Program-made: the position numbers and the translations under genes
Notes under the pieces: model-generated
The model's input: only the letters and a program-made list of their open reading frames with translations
What the model was told of the DNA's origin: nothing
Database searches by the model: none
NCBI RefSeq assembly: GCF_958450345.1
Contig: NC_088784.1
Location: 62,171,247 to 62,235,246 of the forward strand
Reading direction: 5' to 3'
DNA from: Calliphora vicina
Taxonomy: Eukaryota > Arthropoda > Insecta > Diptera > Calliphoridae
DNA: 64,000 nt
Shown: in pieces, positions 22,469-33,410 of the stretch
Layout of the letters: each line of letters begins with the position of its first letter
How positions within the stretch are numbered: the stretch's first letter is position 1

Positions 22469-23056
22469 ATGGCACCACAAACAAAAGTAGAATTTGTTGT
22501 TTTAAAATTAACATATTTCAAATTTATGTAAGTATTTGATTTTAATTGATCATTTAATAAACTATTTAATAATAACAATTTATTTGCAGTCATCCTCAAA
22601 GTCCTAGAATTACAGTGTCACACAAGAAGCGTTCACCAAGTGGCTCCATGCCTCAAATTAAAGATTGGGTATGTTTTATAGAAACAATTTATTTAATATT
22701 TATTCTAAATTTGTACATACAAATAACTTTCTTTCTGTTTTTAGTTTGATCGCATAATGACTCAAGAGAAATCGAGTATACCCTCCAACGTAAAGGTACG
22801 TTATTGTGAGTGGAATATAAATTCAGGCAATGCAAATTTATTTACAATAAATGGTTTTCGTTTTGATAATATGGTTTTAATATTGGGCGAAGAATCCGTG
22901 CATTGGATGTTTTATATGTGCCAGCAAAGACGTATCGAAGGATGTGTTCCTTTATCAGTTAATTATTGCAGCTGCTGTTTCAACAATCAGTACTTGGAAA
23001 TTATGGAATCCGTTAAGGGCTGTCTGATGAAAGAGATCAGTTGTAAACATGAATAA
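22469..23056 (+). CDS. Three-exon gene 1, 149 aa, FLYWCH-like finger candidate
   Basis: Exons at 22469-22527, 22590-22668 and 22745-23056 join in frame (GT-AG introns of 62 and 76 bp). The start context is GAAAATGG. The protein begins MAPQTKVEFVVLKL, then has a basic KKRSPSGSMPQ patch (about residues 33-43) and a conserved exon 3. In exon 3, residues about 78-118 (LFTINGFRF, then HW with a Cys four residues later, then a Cys eight residues after that) resemble a degenerate FLYWCH zinc finger. A second conserved block PLSVNYCSCCFNNQYL follows. No signal peptide or membrane segment. FLYWCH domains bind DNA or proteins in chromatin factors; that role is inference. The paralogue is at 54933-55526. 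Confidence 0.8.
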
Positions 23057-23344
23057 CACCATTAATTAAAACTTAGGTTATAATGTAGTTTGTAAGATTT
23101 AAAAATATTGATTTCTGATTAATTTTAACAAGTGCTTTGTGATTGGCATGTACTGGATTGGGAAACCATGGTTTTTCTTAAGCTACAATTTGTTAATACA
23201 AAATATATAATTAATATAAAAAACATAATAAATAATCATAATTGCTTGTGTTAATTATGTAAAATATTAATTATCATGTGTTTTTAATTAAACCAGAGTT
23301 TTAAATCTGAATTTTCTTCGTGTATTAAGTTGGTATAAATAGCC
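23057..23344 (+). other. 3' flank of gene 1, conserved with gene 2
   Basis: Blocks such as AATAATCATAATTGCTTGTG and GTAAAATATTAATTA, ending in ATAGCCAAGAATGACG, are shared with 55527-55788. AATAAA near 23228 is a candidate polyadenylation signal. The shared region ends at GAATGACG in both, marking the right edge of the duplicated unit. Confidence 0.65.
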
Positions 23345-24177
23345 AAGAATGACGCACAGTGGGGGAACTGAGAAAAAAAGTGGAAATAAATCTGTAAAAT
23401 CTAAACGAATAGACCGATTTTTTTAAAAATTCCCATGGCTATAGAGAAGGTTTTGGTAAGTTTAAATTTTGTATTTGGGCTTATAAAACTAAGGGGGCCC
23501 CGAGCCACAGTGCCCCAAAGTAGGGCACCTCGGGTATATCAAAAATTAATTTAAAATGATGCCAAATTTTTGTTTGCTGATTTTTATATATATATGTATA
23601 TGGAATCTACTAGACGAAATACATTGCTTTAGCCATATATAATCTCTTATTGTTTACGAGTTGTTCGCATTTGAAATGTACAATTGTACGTTTTTTTACT
23701 AACCTTGGTCTGACTTTTGACTGAGTAAAGGTTTTTAAACTGTTTTTTTTCTTACGATTATTAATAAATTTGTTGTTAATTCAAAAAAAAATACTTCAAG
23801 AAAATCGGGAATGAATTGAATCCAATATTAGCAAATAAGCAGACCAAGGTAGGTAAGAAACATAAAATTGTACTTTTCAAGTGCGAATAACTCGTAAACT
23901 ATAAGAGATAATTTATGGCTAATGCAATGTTATTTGTAGATTTGTTTATATTAATGAAAATTACATTTAAAAAAAGTCTTTTGGAGATAAACCCTGTATC
24001 TCCTTTGGGTCAAAATGACACAAAAACTGTATTATCAAAAAATATACGCAAAATTGAAATCTAAGTTACCGGAAAACTGTAGGAGGTATCGACATATTTT
24101 TTTAAAATTTTTTATTCCCTATTATGATCTCAATAAATCCCAATGTGATGATCACATAATTCTGAAATTTGTTTAAC
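23345..24177. other. No gene; dispersed repeat and LIR fragment
   Basis: About 23350-23530 (landmark GGAAATAAATCTGTAA) resembles 37965-38110 in the same orientation, so it is part of a dispersed repeat. About 24050-24177 is an internal piece of a LIR arm, recognisable by TATTCCCTATTATG and AATAAATCCCAATGTGATGA. It joins directly to the mariner-like transposase fragment. The rest is AT-rich without features. Confidence 0.5.
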
Positions 24178-24613
24178 AATTCGAAACTTTGAAAGAAAAC
24201 CTGGATCAGAAAGAAAAAAAGGTCTAACAGATATTGGTAAGGCAAAAGAAGTTGAACAATTTTTTCGAAGATCACCGAACACATCTATCAGAAAAGCAGC
24301 TCGTAAACATAAATGCTCTTATACTTTTGTCCGCAGAGTCAAAGCTAATGTTGGGTTGAAGTCGTAAAAAGTTCAGAAAGTTCCAGATCACAATGCGGTA
24401 AAGAACTTGGAAGCAAAAAAAGGCAAAAAAATTTAGGTTAAAATTTTATAAAAAAAAAATACACTTGTTGTGTGATGGATGACGTAACTCACTCGGAACT
24501 TTCACAACATCCGAGTCAAGATTATGTGAGTGATGGACGAGGTAATGTTCAAGAATGATACCGGACAAAAAACAAACAAAATTCCCCAAGAGTTTCTTGT
24601 GTGGCAAGCAAAT
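24178..24613 (+). pseudogene. Mariner-like transposase, left copy
   Basis: The + strand encodes GLTDIGKAKEVEQFFRRSPN and IRKAARKHKCSYTFVRRVKA, a helix-turn-helix as in Tc1/mariner transposases. After a TAA stop it continues with VVMDDVTHV-like coding in broken frames (first catalytic Asp) and a segment ending FLVWQA, typical of mariner-like 'KFLVWQAICSCG'. It breaks at the inverted hAT-like MITE. The right-arm copy (36530-37245) keeps a little more of the C-terminal side and shares the TAA stop. The closest subgroup may be the DD41D/rosa type, by the VMDD...GxVPxxxxTKKxxKF pattern, but that is unproven. Confidence 0.75.
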
Positions 24614-25673
24614 ATAATTTTTTGTCATTAATGGGCAATACATTGTTTCGACAAAATTATTTTTGTCGAATTTGTTATAGAAATAGCAGTAAATTTTATC
24701 GACTAACTTCTTTCGACATCGAGAAACTGGCATTAATTTCTTCATTTCTCTATCAGTAAGTGAAAATTATCATTTCAAAACATTTTTCTTCAAAAAAGTT
24801 TAGTTTTTTTAAGTATCAATAATTCATTTCATGTGTCGAAAACATTCATATTTGTTTTCATTGACAATTCGATTTATAAGAGATTTCGTTATCGAAAGAT
24901 TTTGTAACTTCACCTAAACAGTAACCGCTCCTGACAGTCAATTCCAAGCAGTTCTACGAGACTATCGTAAACTAGTGATTTTGGATAACTTAGAGACAAA
25001 TGCACTACACAATTAACGTTTAAAGTCCCTACACTATAGATTACATGGAGACACTTAAGTGACAATTGTCTTTATACTTGATTAAATGCAAAAGTAACCA
25101 ATTGACTTCTCTCTGCATTACAAATAAATTGGAGTCAGCCAAGTGATCAGACATTATTAACAATTTCCATATATTTACTAATTGCTTAATTGCTGGGTTA
25201 CTACGAGATAAAAATTAAGATTGGATGCTACTTTACAGCACGATCAAAATATTGATGATTTTAAAAGGAAAGTCACAATATAGAAGATCTATGGCTTTAA
25301 ACAAGTATTCATACAAAGATATTACAATTAATATAAATATCCATCGTTTTTTCAGAAGAAAAGTTATTTTTAAAATAGTTTTAGAACTTTAATTGTTTAA
25401 TTCCTGGTATCGTTTTTTCAGAAGAAAAGTTATTTTTAAAATAGTTTTAGAACTTTAATTGTTTAATTCCTGGTATAATTTAAAGAATTCTAACTGCTGA
25501 CAACAGTGTTGTGTATTTTTTGGACATTTCGAAATCGATACTTAATTATTTTATGTTTCTGCACAAAAATATAAGAGCATATTTTTTAAATTTTTAGGTC
25601 ATATTTTGATTTTTTTGAAGCATATTTTAGGCGCATATTTTCCAATAATAAATGCATGAAAATCCGCCCCCTA
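24614..25673 (-). mobile_element. hAT-like MITE, second copy (one end lost, internally interrupted)
   Basis: Inverse of most of 18451-19410. The intact end reads AAATCCGCCCCCTA up to 25673; the other end is lost at the junction with the transposase fragment. About 245 bp at 25047-25291 is absent from the first copy, which reads continuously ATTACATAACATGGCTTTAA there. The inserted piece starts GGAGACACTTAAGTGACAAT, a motif also found inside 28628-29415. A 52-bp block around 25355-25465 is tandemly repeated (AGAAGAAAAGTTATTTTTAA twice). Confidence 0.75.
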
Positions 25674-25734
25674 GTAATAACTTTGTACAATATTTGAATA
25701 AATTTACGTATTTTTGAGTATTTTTTGTTTTTAA

Positions 25735-26980
25735 ACGCTTTAAGTTTTATTTAACTTAAGCTCCTCCTCCTGATCGCTGTACGTATTCGTTAGCCCTTCG
25801 AACTAAAAAGTTGTACTCTCAGAAGAGCAGCTATTTTAAAAAGGCTACGTTGTCATGTCTCCCCTGAACAGGTTAAGGTTGCATACTAATGTAACAAGAA
25901 GAAGAAAAAACTGCACTAAATACATTAGTATGCAACCGTGTAACTGCTAGACTGTTTACACAGCCATTCTGGGGGAATTTGAAGGTGAACAGAAGAAAAA
26001 AAGATGGCGAAAAGGGCGGGAATAAGAATGGTAGTGGTGAATTGGGGAAAAGGGAAGAAGAGGAAGAAAAATAATTTTTTTTTAGAGGATTCGATGAGAG
26101 ATGTAAATGAAGACAGACGTGGTTTTTTCTTGGTGGTGCAAAATTTTTATAGATTTTTTTTGTGAAGAAATCAAAAAGAAAGAAAAATATTTAAAACATT
26201 AAAAATACATTTAGAACACAATACATTAAATACACTTTAAGAACAATAAATAAAACATAAATTTAAAAAGAAAAATATTTAAAAAAAACCTGAGAATACA
26301 TTTAGAACAAAAAACCCAAAGTTCAAACACAAAGATATACAAAATAAATTTAAAACACATAATACATAAATATACAAAATTTAAACACAAAATACACTAT
26401 TTGAACATAAAGCACAATATAAACATACAAATATTCAAAATTTAAATATAAAAACACAAATTTTGAATTTAGAAACACATTTAATCACAAAAATACACAG
26501 AAAGTTAAAACATTTAAACGAAACACAAATTTAAAATATCACACTCACGAAAATCATCCCCCTTAGAACACACCAAAGGAAACGTCACGATGACGGGAAG
26601 TTTTAGACAGTTACGGACAGATTAGACCAAACCGCAGACGGACATAAATCTCCCCCTGATTCCTGAAATTGGCTGAATAAAAGAAGATGGCTGAATAAAA
26701 GTTAAAAAGGTAAGTGAGCTAATTTTAAGGCTGTAGGGTAAAATTAGGGGCAAACCCATAATTAATGGGCCAAAGGTTTGCCGTGGAAGAGGGTGGGCAG
26801 GCCAGGCAGCAAATATACGCTGCGGCCAAGGAAGTAGGAAGTTGCGATGCCTAGGAATAGGCCAGGGGAGGAAAATCCAACAAAAAGAGATTTTGAATGA
26901 ATGTTTTTTTTTTACATTCCTTTTTTTATTTAAATATTTTTTTATATTTAGACATATTTTTGTTCAGAGGCTTGAGGGTG
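25735..26980. other. Noncoding part of the left palindrome arm
   Basis: Mirrored at 34985-36365 (minus the solo LTR). It contains a short inverted pair around TTGCATACTAATGT and ACATTAGTATGCAA (about 25888 and 25921) and A-rich tracts from 26160 to 26560. A more GC-rich block TGGGCAGGCCAGGCAGC lies near 26795. That last block also occurs, diverged, at 53438-53560. Probably retroelement UTR or LTR, but no clean ends were found. Confidence 0.5.
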
Positions 26981-26981
26981 A

Positions 26982-27749
26982 TTGGATGGTGAAATTTACG
27001 CCCACTTTATCGGCCTAGCCTGGCATTGCCACCTTGTTTTATTAAGCGTTGCCATCGAGTCATCCTCCAAGGGTTTTCCCGAAAAAGTCTCTGACAACGT
27101 CTGCGTTTTTGTATGCTTTGCCACAAAAGCGATCCATTTGGAACATTGTTCAAGAATGTCCACACCAGCTTTCCAAGCAACGTTTTCTTGTTTTATAGTA
27201 CAGCGAGTAGTTTCCGATAACGGACGAAACTTCGTCGGTGCAAACCGTACTCTACGTCGAGAATTCACCACATTCATCAACACTACTTCCCAATATGTGC
27301 CGCAGAAATATATTTTCCATGGTTTTGAATGGTCTTTTATTCTTCCATAGGCTCCTCACATAATAGGCCTCTGGGAAGCGGCGGTTAAGAGTTTTAAATT
27401 CCATTTAAAACGAGTTTTTTGATGAGTTCACTACGTTATTATCATGAATTGAAGGAGGAAGTTTTCCACTTCCAATTTAAAAATAGGTGACTTGGATGAT
27501 TTTTTGTCCTCTAGCGAGCGGCGTCTAGGACGAATTGAAAAGGTTCATAGTGGATCTGATCATCACGTACGGGTAGTAGACGTTCGGACACAAAACGGGA
27601 CTATAACTCGTCCCATAACGAAACTATGCTACTTGCCCTATGTTTACGCCAAAACAACACTTCGCGATTTTGCTCATTTCCCTGCAATTCCTCAATATAT
27701 ATTAATGCAGAATGCTATGTTTTGCAGTATACTTCCACTTGTCATTTAG
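26982..27749 (+). pseudogene. BEL/Pao integrase and pol C-terminus, left arm
   Basis: The frame from 26982 reads VCVFVCFATKAIHLEHCS, then VVSDNGRNFVGANRTLRREF with the catalytic Asp of the DDE integrase core, then after a stop APHIIGLWEAAVKSFKFHLK. The third catalytic Glu lies in GLWEAAVKSF. The C-terminal end at 27490-27650 has RRLGRIEKVHSGSDHHVRVV and ITRPITKLCYLP, the conserved BEL/Pao pol terminus. Stops and a gap between the parts make it a pseudogene. The integrase core is deleted from the right-arm copy. Confidence 0.85.
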
Positions 27750-27840
27750 TTCTAAATGAATCGTAAATAGTCATAAATACTTCTTTTTGAAGAGATACAA
27801 ATCTAACATTAATCTGTGTACTTCGCTATCCTATTCCTAT

Positions 27841-28059
27841 TGTTCTTTATTGGTAAGAATCCATATTCCAAATAATTTAATAAATAATTAAAGAAAATTC
27901 CTATTCCTAAATTTGGTTTTATTCATTCCTTTTCTTTTCATATTGTTTGCTAAATTATTCTGAGTACAAAATCTAAACGATTTTGTTTCTACACAGAGAG
28001 TTTGAGAGTTTCCAATTCGTCCCGCCGTTTCCCCCTTCACCCAGCTTTTCAACTTAACA
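27841..28059 (+). mobile_element. LTR-like sequence 1 with primer-binding site, left arm
   Basis: Sequence beginning TGTTCTTTATTGG and ending CAACTTAACA is followed by TTTGGTCCCATCGAACCG, which looks like the primer-binding site that follows a 5' LTR. It lies after pol, so pol-LTR-primer site are in one orientation, as if two elements shared one LTR or this is a recombined junction. The mirror copy is at 34254-34462. The 5' boundary is a best guess. Confidence 0.5.
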
Positions 28060-28127
28060 TTTGGTCCCATCGAACCGAATTGGAACAAAGGAAGCTTAAG
28101 TTCTCTGAGAGTTCAACAATTGGATTA

Positions 28128-29871
28128 TTATACCCTTCACCTTCGTGAGAAGGGTATATATACTTAAGTTTGTCATTCCATTTGTAATTTCTACATTTTT
28201 CATTTCCGACCCTATAAAGTATATATATTCCTTATAGATAGCGGAGTCGATTAAGCCATGTCCGTCTGTCTGTCCGTCTGTTGAAATCAATTTTCTGAAG
28301 GCCCCAGATATCTCCGGGATCCAAATCTTCAACAATTCTGTCAGACATACTTTCGAGAATTTTTCTATTTAAAATCAGCAAAATCCGTCCATAAATAACG
28401 GAGATATGAGCAAAAATCCGAGACAACCTCTGAAAATTTCATCAAAAAACACAATGTATTGCATGCTTTGATAAAAAAGCAACAAAACGTATGTTTTTGG
28501 ATGTGCATGCTTTGCGTATTTTGTTTTTTTTGGCGTTGTTGTTGTTTTTTATACAACTAAACGTTTGTTTGGTTGTGTGTTGGTTTTTTTGACAAAAAAG
28601 CAACAAAACGTATGCTTGGATGTGTATCCCAGCAGTTAAGCAAGTAGTCAATGTATCCCTTAAAGACAGTAATTGTCACAAATGTCTTATCACTTGGCTG
28701 ACTCCATTTTATATATTTTGGTCATTTGACACGTGTGTGCACTTTGTAGTGCAGAGAGAAGACAATTGGTTACTTTATGCATCCCAAGTAATCTAGCGTG
28801 AAGACAATTGTCACTTAAGTGTCTCTAAGTAATCTAGAGTGTAGTCACTTTAAACGTTTTGTGAGTAATTCGTACAAACTGGTTTTTTACAAATTGTGTT
28901 AATATAATTCTCATACAGTTTATTTTTGTTTTTGCTTAAGTATACTGATATCGCATGTAACATAGCATGAAGTCAATAGTCACTTTAGTGTCTCTTAGCA
29001 ACCTATGGTGAAGTCACTTCAAACTTTTTTTTGTACTGCAGTTTATTTTACCCACCAGAAGCGTTGACTACCTTCGATCAGCTATCCAATAGTCACATTG
29101 TAATCAAAAGGGTCAATTGACCCCCTGCTTAGGACATGCATGTGTTAAAATAACTAGTCAAGTAACTGATCAAGTAACCAGTTACAAAGCTAGCAAGGTA
29201 ACTGACGCTATGTAACCAGTTTGTGAATCCAATGCGTTGCCTACTTTGGACCAGCTATTAGACAGTCCCATTGTAATCAAAAAGAGACAATTGACCCCCT
29301 GCCTAGGACATGCCCGTGTTAAAATGACTAGTCACGTGGCTATTGAAGTAACTAGCTCCCACCCTAAATGATGGGTAAAATCACTAGTTCGGTACTGTCT
29401 CCTAGAACTGCTGGGATGTTTTGCGTATTTTGTTTTTTTGTGTGTTTTGTTTCTTTTGGCGTTGTTGTTGTTTTTTATACAACTAAACGTTTGTTTGGTT
29501 GTGTGTTGGTTTTTTTGACAAAAAAGCAACAAATCGTATGTTTGGATGGAAGCATTTGCTTTGCGTATTTTGTTTTTCTTTTGTGTTTTGTTTCTTTTGG
29601 CGTTGTTGTTTTTTATACAATTAAACGTATGTTTGGATGTGTGTTGGTTTCATTGGCTTGCGTATTTTGTTTTTGTTTTTTCTTTTGGTGTTTTGTTTCG
29701 TTTGGCGTTGTTGTTGTTTTTTGTGTTCTTGATAAATTTAGGATGCTGTACGCTGAAAGTGGGCAATGTACATACATACCTATATACTAATTATAAAAAA
29801 TAATAATGCATCCACAACAAAGGTGAAGGGTATATAAGATTCGGCATAGCCGAATATAGCACTCTTACTTG
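28128..29871 (-). mobile_element. mini-me/DINE-1-like element, copy B
   Basis: Inverse of copy A without the LIR insertion: GGGTATAA-type end at 28128, core TTAATCGACTCC and (GACA)-type repeat near 28250, and CAAGTAAGAGTGC end at 29871. The right palindrome arm retains the empty site: GAATAGAAAAATAATCC there, against AAAAA|CAAG...GTATAA|TAATCC here. There is therefore no target duplication, or at most an ambiguous AA. The interior is interrupted by an unrelated element at 28628-29415. Confidence 0.85.
28628..29415. mobile_element. CCCAGCAGTT-ended element inside mini-me-like copy B
   Basis: The ends CCCAGCAGTT and AACTGCTGGG are perfect 10-bp inverse copies; copy A lacks this sequence between GGATGTG and GCTTTGCG. 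The flanks read GTGTAT at left and ATGTTT at right, allowing an AT or similar short duplication. Inside is an internal duplication: about 29040-29160 and 29215-29340 share TCAATTGACCCCCTGC and GTTAAAATRACTAGTCA. The superfamily is not assigned. Confidence 0.7.
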
Positions 29872-30262
29872 TTTTTCTATTCTCTTCGTATTATACAAAA
29901 AAGGTACGTTTGGTATTTTGCTTTATTATTGAGTTAGTGCATTTCATTTGGGTTGTGTAACAAATTTTGTTTTCATAAAATTAATTGCTTTAAAAATAAA
30001 AGAATTAAGAAAGTGAGAAAGAAGAGCCGATAAAATTAATACATATCTTGTGTTCGAGAAAATTTGGAAAACGTTCCAAACACGTTAAATTCCAAATCAT
30101 CAGTTGTCCCTGTACACTGTATTCAAGGAGGTTTTCATCGTAAAACTGCAACGAAGAATTGTAAGTACGATGAAAACATATTTTGTCCATTACAATAATA
30201 AAAAAGCGCGAAAATAAAAATAAAATTTAAATAAAATCCCAAATCCGGTTCGAAGGACCAAA

Positions 30263-30682
30263 TGTTTAGCTCAGTTGTATAAAGGGCTGGAAAGCTGGAG
30301 AGGAATTTGGGAAACCAATATAGTTGTCTGAGCCAGTAAACAAAATAAAGTTAATTATTTTGTTTTCTCAGAAATGTGCAATTAAACCCCAATATGAAAA
30401 GAATGGCAAAAATTAAAACACAAAGTATTAGGATTTAATTAGGAAAAATATGAAATCTTTTATTGTTTGATAGGAGTAAGGATTACCTTTACGTTTAGCT
30501 GCTGGTAGAATAAGGAAGCAAAATTTAGTTTTATCAAACCGGAAACAGCAGCTTTGACGTTTGGACCAATGACTTTTTTCAAAGCAAAAACAAAGAAAGA
30601 GATAGATAGTTATTTGCGATAACTATCTCTCTTGCAACTATTAACATCTATATATGTATAATAAATGCTATTAGGGAGAACA
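30263..30682 (-). mobile_element. LTR 2 with primer-binding site, left arm
   Basis: On the minus strand it starts TGTTCTCCCTAATAGC and ends GAGCTAAACA, followed at once by TTTGGTCCTTCGAACCGG, a clear primer-binding-site-like sequence. GCGAAAACG is absent, but inside it a palindromic AGATAGTTATCGCAAATAAC region is conserved. TG...CA ends and 420 bp length fit an LTR. The mirror copy at 33411-33792 is 382 bp. It faces LTR 1 head to head within the same arm. Confidence 0.65.
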
Positions 30683-30936
30683 CAAAAATTAAGTCACTAT
30701 ACTGGTGACAAAATTGGTTAAGGCGTTTGGCATTAACACCCTATAATAATTTTTAAATCAATAATGTCTCTTCATAATTATTTGGTTGGTGGCAAGTTAA
30801 AATTAAAATGTAAAATTAATCTACTTTAATAATTACATACAATATTTCCCATATCTCTCTTCCACATTTCAGACATTTTCTCCATTTAATCAACCTTGCG
30901 TAGTCCACCTCACTTACATTTATTTTTACTTCCAGC

Positions 30937-31265
30937 ATGCCGAATCAACGTCCACGTAACTCAGCAGTTCATCAGTGCCAACTGTGTTACCGCTACCAGT
31001 CCTTCCGATTCAGTCGGAGTTTTTTTTAGCTATGGGGCCAACTCAGCGAAATCAGATGGCTCGCAGCCTTAGGTACTGCGTCATTTGTTTGGCCCGGACC
31101 CATGTCGTTGCGGAGTGTGACAGCAGTGACACCTGTCTGTACTGTTAGCAACTGCACCATCAACTGCTTCACCCCAATTGGCGCAGTCGCACAGTGCACG
31201 AACGGCTGGGAGAACGCCCTAGCAACAGTGGCTCATCCATAAGAAGTGGGATGAACCTAGTACGT
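30937..31265 (+). pseudogene. Gag-like zinc-knuckle ORF, left copy
   Basis: ATG at 30937 directly follows a splice-acceptor-like TTACTTCCAGC. It encodes MPNQRPRNSAVHQCQLCYRY, a frameshift at the T-run near 31020, then AMGPTQRNQMARSLRYCVIC and LARTHVVAECDSSDTCLYC. The repeated C-x2-C...H...C...C-x2-C pattern followed by HH...LLH is that of zinc knuckles in fly BEL-like gag-pol polyproteins. The codon after CLYC is a TAG stop in both arm copies. It breaks off into a Helitron helicase fragment at about 31266. Confidence 0.65.
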
Positions 31266-31735
31266 GCCTATAGAAAATGCTTGATTATGATTGAAGATGC
31301 AGTTCTTTCTATATGTGGCCAATCTTTAGAACGATATGGAATGCCCAAATTTTCAAGATTGGATAATGTTAGGATCAGAGAATATCCAGCTGGAACAATG
31401 TAGACGACTTGAAACAAGAAGTAGTTTGTAGCCATGATACTCTAACAAATGAACAAAAAGTAGTATTTAATCAAGTCATTAACAGCGTTGAACGTGGTAA
31501 TGATCAAGTAATATTTCTTGACGCACCAGACGGTACAGGGAAAACGTATGTTATTAACCTTACAAAAGTTAGAAGTCATGGAGATATTGCGTAGCAGCTA
31601 CATTGTTAAAATGTGGTTAGACCGTACACTCTGCATTTAAAATTCCACTTGATGTTCAATACCAAGAGACCCCAATATGCAATATTTCAAAAAAATGGAA
31701 AATTACACTCTTGATTTTTTGCACTTGGTTACAAC
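31266..31735 (+). pseudogene. Helitron-type Pif1 helicase fragment
   Basis: Encodes CLIMIEDAVLSICGQSLERY and YGMP, then after a stop DTLTNEQKVVFNQVINSVER, IFLDAPDGTGKTYVINLT (Walker A; GTGKT present) and AFKIPLDVQYQETPICNISK. This order is that of the Pif1-like SF1 helicase domain of Helitron RepHel proteins, where the loop reads DAPGGTGKTF. The fragment has internal stops and ends in AT-rich DNA. It lies at the palindrome centre and is not mirrored, so it arrived independently or marks the recombination junction. Confidence 0.85.
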
Positions 31736-32007
31736 AAACACAAGAAAAAAAATTCCACAAAAAGTTGTATTTTTAACAAACTATTAACATCAAACGAAAT
31801 GATGTTGCCATTCCTAAAAAAATAGTTAATTATTAATAAAAAGTCCGAAAATGTACATCCCTTTTTATAAAGTCTCTGATTCAACTCTGATTTAAAAAAA
31901 ATATTTGTTATAGTTACATTTCAACATTTCAAATATAATTCTGTCACATTCAATCTTTTAAAAAGAAAAATTATTAAAAATTAATCCAATAAAAAAAGTT
32001 GTTAAAA

Positions 32008-32400
32008 ATGAATTCAAAAATAAAAAAGAAATGGGATCAAAAAAATGAACAGACGCTGAAGTTATGGACAGACGAAGTTAATAAAATACTGGACTTTTTG
32101 GCAGATAATCGGCATTTATAGTCGGATTTTATAATGAAAATAATACCATTCACTTCGTTTCAGAACCCCACAGCTCAGTTTTATTAGAAGCGTTTCATAG
32201 ATGAATCTAAGGTGGATGCTATATGGGAGGTAGTGAAGTACAAAGTGCGGTATTTAAAGACTTCTTTCGGAAAGGCTGAGAGTTGGAGAAACAAAACCGG
32301 TGCCGGCATACTGGCAGAAGATAATGAAAATGGAATAAATACAGTGAATGATAAAAAAGACAACTATAAAAATAACTTAAAAAACCTTTTATTGTTTGCA
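32008..32400 (+). pseudogene. PIF/Harbinger MYB/SANT-like protein remnant
   Basis: ATG at 32008 begins MNSKIKKKWDQKNEQTLKLW and continues to ILDFLADN, then a stop. A possible acceptor TTCGTTTCAG precedes NPTAQFY, then KRFIDESKVDAIWEVVKYKV and RYLKTSFGKAESWRNKTGAG. Tryptophan-spaced helices and 'KSGAG'-like ends are typical of the MADF/MYB-like accessory protein encoded by PIF/Harbinger transposons. The convergent transposase fragment lies just downstream on the minus strand, the usual arrangement. Stops make it nonfunctional. Confidence 0.65.
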
Positions 32401-32464
32401 TTAGAAATCCGATGTCGCAATTCTTTTAGACTGCCGAATCTTTCCTTTAATACCCCAAATTAAA

Positions 32465-32685
32465 CTGTTTGCGCTTAACAGTCATAGCTGAAGAATTTGT
32501 TCTATGTGTTGTAATAACTGTATTGGACAAAGAATAGGCAGTATCACCAGCAATCCACTGGTTTTCTTAAAAATAGTTTGATGAATTCATAGCTAAAGTA
32601 CACGAAGAGTAGATACGAGCATCATGAACACTTCCAGGAGCTCCAACAGTCACATGACGAAAGCGCATAAAACCACGCCTAATGA
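32465..32685 (-). pseudogene. PIF/Harbinger transposase (DDE_4) fragment
   Basis: The minus strand reads RHVTVGAPGSVHDARIYSSC, then NQWIAGDTAYSLSNTVITTH. The Asp in SVHDAR and the one in GDTAY correspond to conserved positions of the Harbinger DDE nuclease. Only about 70 residues remain out of roughly 350-400. It joins directly to the zinc-knuckle ORF on its 5' side, producing a chance open frame spanning both. Confidence 0.8.
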
Positions 32686-33184
32686 ACGGATCGCCTCGAT
32701 AAGGATGCGTTGTTTTGGAGTCGGTGGTTGGGTGTTGTTTCGGTGTGATGTCTGATATTGGTCGTGCTGTTTCGTTGATTGTTGTAGCGGCGTCGGGTGC
32801 TGTTGTTGCCGTTTCTTCCGGTGTGGCCCGGAATGGTGGAGCGTATGGTTGGGGCACGTATTAGGTTCATCCCACTTCTTATGGATGAGCCACTGTTGCT
32901 AGGGCGTTCTCCCAGCCGTTCGTGCACTGTGCGACTGCACCAATTGTGGTGAAGCAGTTGATGTTGCAGTTGCTAACAGTACAGACAGGTGTCACTGCTG
33001 CCACACTCCGCAACGACATGGGTCCGGGCCAAACAAATGACGCAGTACCTAAGGCTGCGAGCCATCTGATTTCGCTTAGTTGGCCCCATAGCTAAATAAA
33101 ACTCCGACTGAATCGGAAGGACTGGTAGCGGTAACACAGTTGGCACTGATGAACTGCTGAGTTACGTGGACGTTGATTCGGCAT
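32686..33184 (-). pseudogene. Gag-like zinc-knuckle ORF, right copy
   Basis: Mirror of 30937-31265, starting with the same MPNQRPRN methionine at 33184, same acceptor-like sequence before it, and the same TAG after CLYC. It keeps about 180 bp more at the 3' end than the left copy: past GMNLIRAP it continues with Thr/Asn/Arg-rich sequence to 32686. The two copies differ by scattered substitutions, for example THVV-region changes and CAG to AAG in TQRN. Confidence 0.65.
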
Positions 33185-33410
33185 GCTGGAAGTAAAAACA
33201 AATGTAAGTGAGGTGGACTACGCAAGGTTGATTAAATGGAGAAAATGTCTGAAATGTGGAAGAGAGATATGTGAAATATTGTATGTAATTATTAAAGTAG
33301 ATTAATTTAAATTTTAATTTTAACTTTTTTATTGATTTAAAAATTATTATAGGGTGTTAATGCCAAACGCCTTAACCAATTTTGTCACCAGTATAGTGAC
33401 TTAATTTTTG

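Noticed and set aside
28365..29803. Similar open frames, up to 140 residues
   Set aside because: Same repeat translations in copy B of the mini-me-like element; no protein signature.
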